Source: Coemansia sp. RSA 1804 (lineage: Eukaryota; Kickxellomycota; Kickxellomycetes; Kickxellales; Kickxellaceae). Taken from it: a stretch of DNA of 19,928 nt. Position numbers and translations under genes: made by a program. Below are positions 16,701 through 19,928 of the stretch, piece by piece (the stretch's first letter is position 1; every line of letters begins with the position of its first letter). The notes below the pieces were generated by a model. It worked only from the letters and a program-made list of their open reading frames with translations, ran no database searches and was not told the origin of the DNA. Location: assembly GCA_027578815.1 (NCBI GenBank), contig JANBTH010000352.1:1-19928 (forward strand), given 5' to 3'.

Positions 16701-18189
16701 TCTCATCGGCGACCCTGACTCTGGCGAGGGTATCTCGCTTGAGGAGCGCAAGCGTCTGACGATTGGTCTTGAGCTGGTTGCAAAGCCCAAGATTCTTTTC
16801 CTTGACGAGCCGACCTCTGGACTGGATGCGCAATCGTCGTTCAAGATTGTGCACTTTATGCGGCGCCTTGCTGCCGAGGGCCAGACGATTCTGTGCACCA
16901 TCCATCAGCCGTCGGCGCTGCTGTTCGAGCAGTTTGACCGTCTGCTGCTGCTTGTGCGCGGCGGCCACACCGTCTACTTTGGCGATCTGGGTGCCGACGC
17001 ACAGACGCTGATCAAGTACTTTGAGAATAACGGTGCTCAAAAGTGCCCGCCCACCGCCAACCCCGCCGAGTACATTCTGGATGTTGTTGGCAGCAAGTCG
17101 TCGACTGGCATCGATTGGCCGCAGGTGTGGGACGATTCTGCCGAGAAGATCTCCAATCTGGCGGAGATCGACCGCATCAACCAGCTCAAGCAGAACAACG
17201 GCTCCGCCCAGCACACCGAGGACGATTCGCATGTGTTTGCGCGCTCCCACATGTACCAGATCAAGCTTGTGACCCGCCGCATGTTTGTGATGTACTGGCG
17301 CAACCTCGAGTACAACATGACGCGCCTTGCGCTGCAGGTCATCTGCGCGCTTGTTGTCGGATTCACCTTCTACAACCTCAACGACGGCTCCAAGGATCTG
17401 CAGAACAAGGTCATGGCCATCTTCGAGTGCTCCGTGCTGTCGATTCTCGTCATCAACCAGGTGCAGCCCGAGTTCCTTCGCCAGCGCCAGTACTACGGCC
17501 GCGAGACATCCACCAACCAGTACGGCTGGCGCGCCTTTGCCTTTGCCATCATCGTCACCGAGTGGCCGTTCTCGTTTGTCGCCAACACGCTGTTCTTTGC
17601 CAGCTTCTACTGGACCGTCGGCCTCAACAGCATCTCGGACCGCATCGGCTACTTCTACTTCACCTACATCATCCTCGGCGTCTTCTCGCTCACGCTTGGC
17701 CAGGCCATTGCCTCGTTTGCGCCAAACGACATCGTTGCTGCCATGTTCAATCCGATCTTCACTGCCATGATCACGCTGTTCTGCGGTGTCACCATTCCGT
17801 ACCCGCAGATGCCAAAGTTCTGGCGCTCGTGGATGTACTGGCTCTCGCCCTATCTGTACTACATCGAGGGCGTCATCACCAACGATCTCCACGGCTCCAA
17901 GGTTGTCTGCAGATCAGACGAGTTCTATGTATTTGAGCCGCCGAGCGGCCAGACCTGCAGCGAGTACGCCGGCGACTGGGCCTCTGGCGCCATCGGCTAC
18001 ATCAACAACCCAGACGATTCGTCCTCCTGCCAGTACTGTCCTTACAAGGTTGGCGACGAATACTTTACTTCGCTCAACTGGAGCTTTACGCACAGATGGC
18101 GCAACGTTGGCATCATGTTTGGCTTTATTGTCTTTAACATTGCCTTCACCTCTCTGATGATCAAGATATACAAAGTCAACAAGCGCTAG
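13714..18189 (+). CDS. PDR-type ABC transporter (ABCG full-size multidrug exporter)
   Basis: A 1491-residue plasma-membrane-type exporter with the (NBD-TMD)x2 layout of Pdr5/Cdr1. The ATG at 13714 is chosen because the longer frame begins at GTG. NBD1 has the fungal degenerate Walker A GRPGAGCS at 206-213 (Cys212 for Lys), an intact signature VSGGERKR from 320, and Walker B ending in D344. TMD1 covers about 520-765. NBD2 has a canonical Walker A GASGAGKT at 900-907, a degenerate signature ISLEERKR from 1007 in place of LSGGQ, and Walker B LFLDEPTSGLD at 1028-1038. TMD2 covers about 1185-1485, with a Cys-rich lumenal loop before the last helix. This pairing of one dead and one active ATP site is normal for the family, which exports hydrophobic drugs, sterols or lipids. 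Strong G/C-ending codon bias suggests high expression; the preferred codons change along the gene. Confidence 0.96.
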   Translation: MSGDSKAPPGLADGAPAPVSSATPASPRLAPAAAAAVPAAAASSSSTTPDEKRNSGQTALDEADMSFGEPLHVSVSRGTSRFRSIQRTYSKSLSLDEEEEAAAGGGGSGASGSAFDLSTWLTGRQQQQGPPFAKRVGLVFDGLEVYGDNVSNRHIATLATPAYKALKLAAHGFGIAKLFSKEQTHRQIIRGMSGVVADGEMLLVLGRPGAGCSTLLRVLGNRRKTYKRIGGTVSYGGLSPQEVERHYRGEVAYNQEEDVHFPTLTVRKTLEFAIQCKMPSSRMLADRAGYQREFLDTLLDMYGLKGCADTIVGNAFLRGVSGGERKRVSIAEQVASGASVDIWDGSTRGLDSSSALDYVRSLRITTDSLHKATLVTIYQASESIYQLFDKVTVVDDGRQLYFGAANAAVAYFYALGIEKPARQTTSDFLTGVTQLHERRVRAGWEDRVPKTAEEFEAAWKASAEFAALQSEVGTFTQQLAQDGRGGEIRAFVDQTKMGSAGHNALRKRSPYTTTFLFQATRLLRREWEILLGGWAELAFKAVYNAAFAIIVGTLFLRLPATTAGAFTRGGVLFFALLFNSLTAQSEIPKSITGREVVYKHKAFAMYHPAALSIAQTVVDIPFMLLQIVVFSCILYFATGLERTAAQFFIFLLYLFSGCLCLTAFFRLIGNMSPNIDVAHTLSGICLLFMILLVGYMQPPRSMHPWFKWIYWINPLAYGFKALMCNEFRHLQLECTGTNLVPSGPGFDSIDNQVCTLQGARPGVPYVLGRDYLEDGYEFYIKDQWRNFVAVVAFWGFFVIAIALVMEFVEYGNTGYTINVFKRRPPAVPQVAIDEAKDGGGSISDTSSKNNNAPSDELILANTIFTWRDMDYTVPVKGGQRKLLDHVSGYIKPGTMTALMGASGAGKTTLLDALSQRKTIGKLEGEILMNGTTQPKSFRRITGYCEQLDVHNPYATVREALRFSAYLRQPASVPDSEKDEYVQRVILLLGLESISDCLIGDPDSGEGISLEERKRLTIGLELVAKPKILFLDEPTSGLDAQSSFKIVHFMRRLAAEGQTILCTIHQPSALLFEQFDRLLLLVRGGHTVYFGDLGADAQTLIKYFENNGAQKCPPTANPAEYILDVVGSKSSTGIDWPQVWDDSAEKISNLAEIDRINQLKQNNGSAQHTEDDSHVFARSHMYQIKLVTRRMFVMYWRNLEYNMTRLALQVICALVVGFTFYNLNDGSKDLQNKVMAIFECSVLSILVINQVQPEFLRQRQYYGRETSTNQYGWRAFAFAIIVTEWPFSFVANTLFFASFYWTVGLNSISDRIGYFYFTYIILGVFSLTLGQAIASFAPNDIVAAMFNPIFTAMITLFCGVTIPYPQMPKFWRSWMYWLSPYLYYIEGVITNDLHGSKVVCRSDEFYVFEPPSGQTCSEYAGDWASGAIGYINNPDDSSSCQYCPYKVGDEYFTSLNWSFTHRWRNVGIMFGFIVFNIAFTSLMIKIYKVNKR

Positions 18190-18318
18190 AAAGGAAGGGG
18201 AGATCATTTTTTTTTCCCGTTTATTTCCATTTCACCTTTTTTTATCATTTTTTCAAGTCAAATAGATTTTTTTTAAAAAAAAAAAAAAAACACTAAAGAT
18301 GGTAAAAAAAATACTGCT
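18190..18318. terminator. convergent 3' region with a T8-A16 tract
   Basis: 129 bp between the PDR stop and the tail of the convergent ABCC relic. It is T-rich, then holds eight T followed by sixteen A (18267-18290). This is the likely polyadenylation region for PDR; no classical AATAAA is present. Confidence 0.5.
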
Positions 18319-19928
18319 TCACTGTTCAAAGTCGCTTGCTTTGACGAGCTCGGCAAAGTTGCCATTGCTTGCAAGCAGCTCAGCAGGCGGGCCAACCTCA
18401 ACTATTCTGCCACTGTCCATAACAATAACTCTGTCACTTCTCATAATAGTCTCCAGACGATGTGCAATGGTCAACACAGCGCAGTCTTTAAACTCGGACT
18501 GGATAAGACTATGCACTTGTCTGTCTGTTTCCAGATCAACGTTTGCTGTAGCTTCATCCAGAACAACAATCTTGCGATTGCGCATCAGCAGTCTACAAAG
18601 GCCAAAGAGTTGCTGCTGTTCTTCGCTAAAACTATTATTGCCTGCATGTCTACGAAGGCCATGTTGCCAAACACTCTTATTCTTGATTGTAATGGGTTTT
18701 CAGCTTTGGGTCTTCCAATAAATGTTTTCATAAACAAGCGCATGGGCCAGCTTGCCTTTTTCCAATCCTCATCTCAATCTTTAATTTCCTCCAACAAGTC
18801 TTCATCAATGTCATCTTCCTCTTTATCCTTATATTTATTCTCAAATTTGTTGGATCTTTGTGGCTGTACTTTTTCAGCAATTCCGCACTTTATAATTGCC
18901 GACCACATATCTTCAATGTTGTATTCGACAAGTAGATCAAGGTTCTGTCTAAACAATTCTTTAAACATTGTTGTCTCCTGAGGAATGATGTCTAGCTTTG
19001 GTCTCAAGTCTCTAATATTGAGTGAGAAGATGTCATGGCCATCAATTACAATAGATCCGGTGCGGTTTTTGCTATCAACCATGTGGAATAAGGCTTGGGT
19101 AAGTGATGTTTTACCAGCACCTGTTCTTCCAACAATTCCGATTCTTTCACCCGAATCTATAGTTAAATTGATATTTTAAGCACAAGCTCTAGATTCTCAT
19201 GGTATCTCATATTAAAGTTGCGTAGCTCAATTTTACCAGCAGATGGCCATTTCTTTTCTGGAGTTATTGCATCCTCAACAACCATCTTTTCGCCATCTAC
19301 ATCCATAAACTCTCCAGGTTTCTCCACTTTGCTTTTAAACCTTAAAATATCAGTCCTGAACCCAATTATATTGCTAATACTCTTTGTTAGTTCTTCAATT
19401 AAGTCGGTGCAAATGACTGCCTCCATTGAAGAAACATTATGCTTGAATATATGCTTTTGAATTAAAACAATCACTTTACACAGTGTTTTAATACTGGAAG
19501 CCAATGTATACCTTGGCCTGCATATAAAATGGTAATAATCATGCCTAGCTGTTTCTACATGCATATCATTGTTCTTTGCATCCATATACTTTTCTGTGAA
19601 ATGCTTTCCTATATTGAAAATGTTAACAAGGCGTTCTCCATCTTCAACTACACACTCTATCTTTTCCGCTTCAATTGACACTTCTGAATTAATATTATCC
19701 AGTCTTGAAATTGCAGAATGCTCATCTCTGTCTAATATTATATCTATCCACATAAGAATTGGAGCAAATATCAAAAGCTATGGAGATCAATTAAAAGTAT
19801 AATAATATCAGTACTAATTAAGGAAATCAATTAATAGTTAAGGGATCTGCCCTCAAGACTCTGAAAGAGTTGTCTTTTGGAATGCAGAAATATTACATGG
19901 GCTAGCGGTGTGGGAGATTTTCCATGCT
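18319..19928 (-). pseudogene. decayed ABCC (MRP-type) transporter, C-terminal part, running off the right edge
   Basis: Minus-strand pieces line up in order with the end of an ABCC exporter. Near 19774-19165 is the last TMD2 region and linker, ending WPSAGKIELRNFNMRY and ELVLK. Next comes Walker A GRTGAGKTS (about 19100-19126), then IIPQETTMF with a Q-loop Gln (ORF 18774-19082). Last are FSEEQQQL, in place of LSGGQ, and KIVVLDEATANVD with the His of TIAHR (18319-18585 and upstream). Defects: a frameshift in an A-run (19174-19177), in-frame TGA at 18774-18776 and at 18700-18702, and a second frameshift near 18744-18749. Right of about 19775 all frames contain stops, and only faint resemblance to earlier TMD2 sequence remains, so a deletion or further decay is likely. 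AT-rich composition contrasts with the intact PDR gene. Because Walker A, Walker B and H-loop residues survive, inactivation seems fairly recent. Confidence 0.88.

Noticed and set aside
16273..17892. 539-codon antisense frame in the second half of the PDR gene
   Set aside because: Same register and same cause: strong sense codon bias. No recognisable protein.
18267..18290. PDR as a processed retrogene, from its intronless frame and A16 tract after the stop
   Set aside because: A TATA box and long leader precede it, no flanking target-site duplication was seen, and the neighbouring intact genes are also intronless.
1..19928. tRNA genes, rRNA, CRISPR arrays, transposases and terminal inverted repeats
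   Set aside because: Looked for by eye on both strands; no convincing tRNA A/B boxes, regular spacer arrays or transposase motifs were found.

Overview
This window looks like nuclear DNA from a fungus. The evidence is a SAGA subunit (SGF29), a PMT2-type protein O-mannosyltransferase, a full-length PDR-type ABC transporter with the fungal asymmetric nucleotide-binding sites, TATA-box promoters and no bacterial ribosome-binding sites. Intact genes are single open frames with no visible introns. An expanded-type AAA-ATPase-like/PD-(D/E)XK protein and a four-unit Myb/SANT-like protein suggest an early-diverging lineage, possibly Kickxellales (Coemansia-like). That placement is inference, not proof.

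Layout. 1-1605 (+): C-terminal part of an AAA-ATPase-like protein with a PD-(D/E)XK nuclease domain, open to the left edge. 1606-3653: AT-rich DNA holding one small basic orphan ORF (2152-2421), a degenerate 22-bp direct repeat and a 27-codon ORF behind a good TATA box. 3654-7723 (-): three genes on the same strand, namely a secreted PEBP-family protein, a secreted orphan with an acidic tract, and the Myb/SANT-like protein with a possible mitochondrial presequence. 7724-8054: divergent promoter region. 8055-11855 (+): SGF29, then the PMT2-like mannosyltransferase. 11856-13713: long intergenic region plus an ATG-free leader. 13714-18189 (+): PDR transporter. 18319 to the right edge (-): decayed ABCC (MRP-type) transporter with two frameshifts and two in-frame stops.

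The genes do not form an operon or an obvious pathway. Loose themes are secretion and the cell surface (PEBP, secreted orphan, PMT, PDR) and chromatin or DNA binding (SGF29, Myb/SANT-like). The central block is GC-richer and intact, while both flanks are AT-rich and hold decayed or orphan material. I found no clear new multi-gene system. The best leads are the AAA/PD-(D/E)XK protein, the PMT2-like enzyme with an eroded MIR region, the 650-nt ATG-free PDR leader, and the change of synonymous codon usage along the PDR gene. Several starts were moved inward to an ATG because the longest open frame begins at TTG or GTG, or because an internal ATG exposes a signal peptide.
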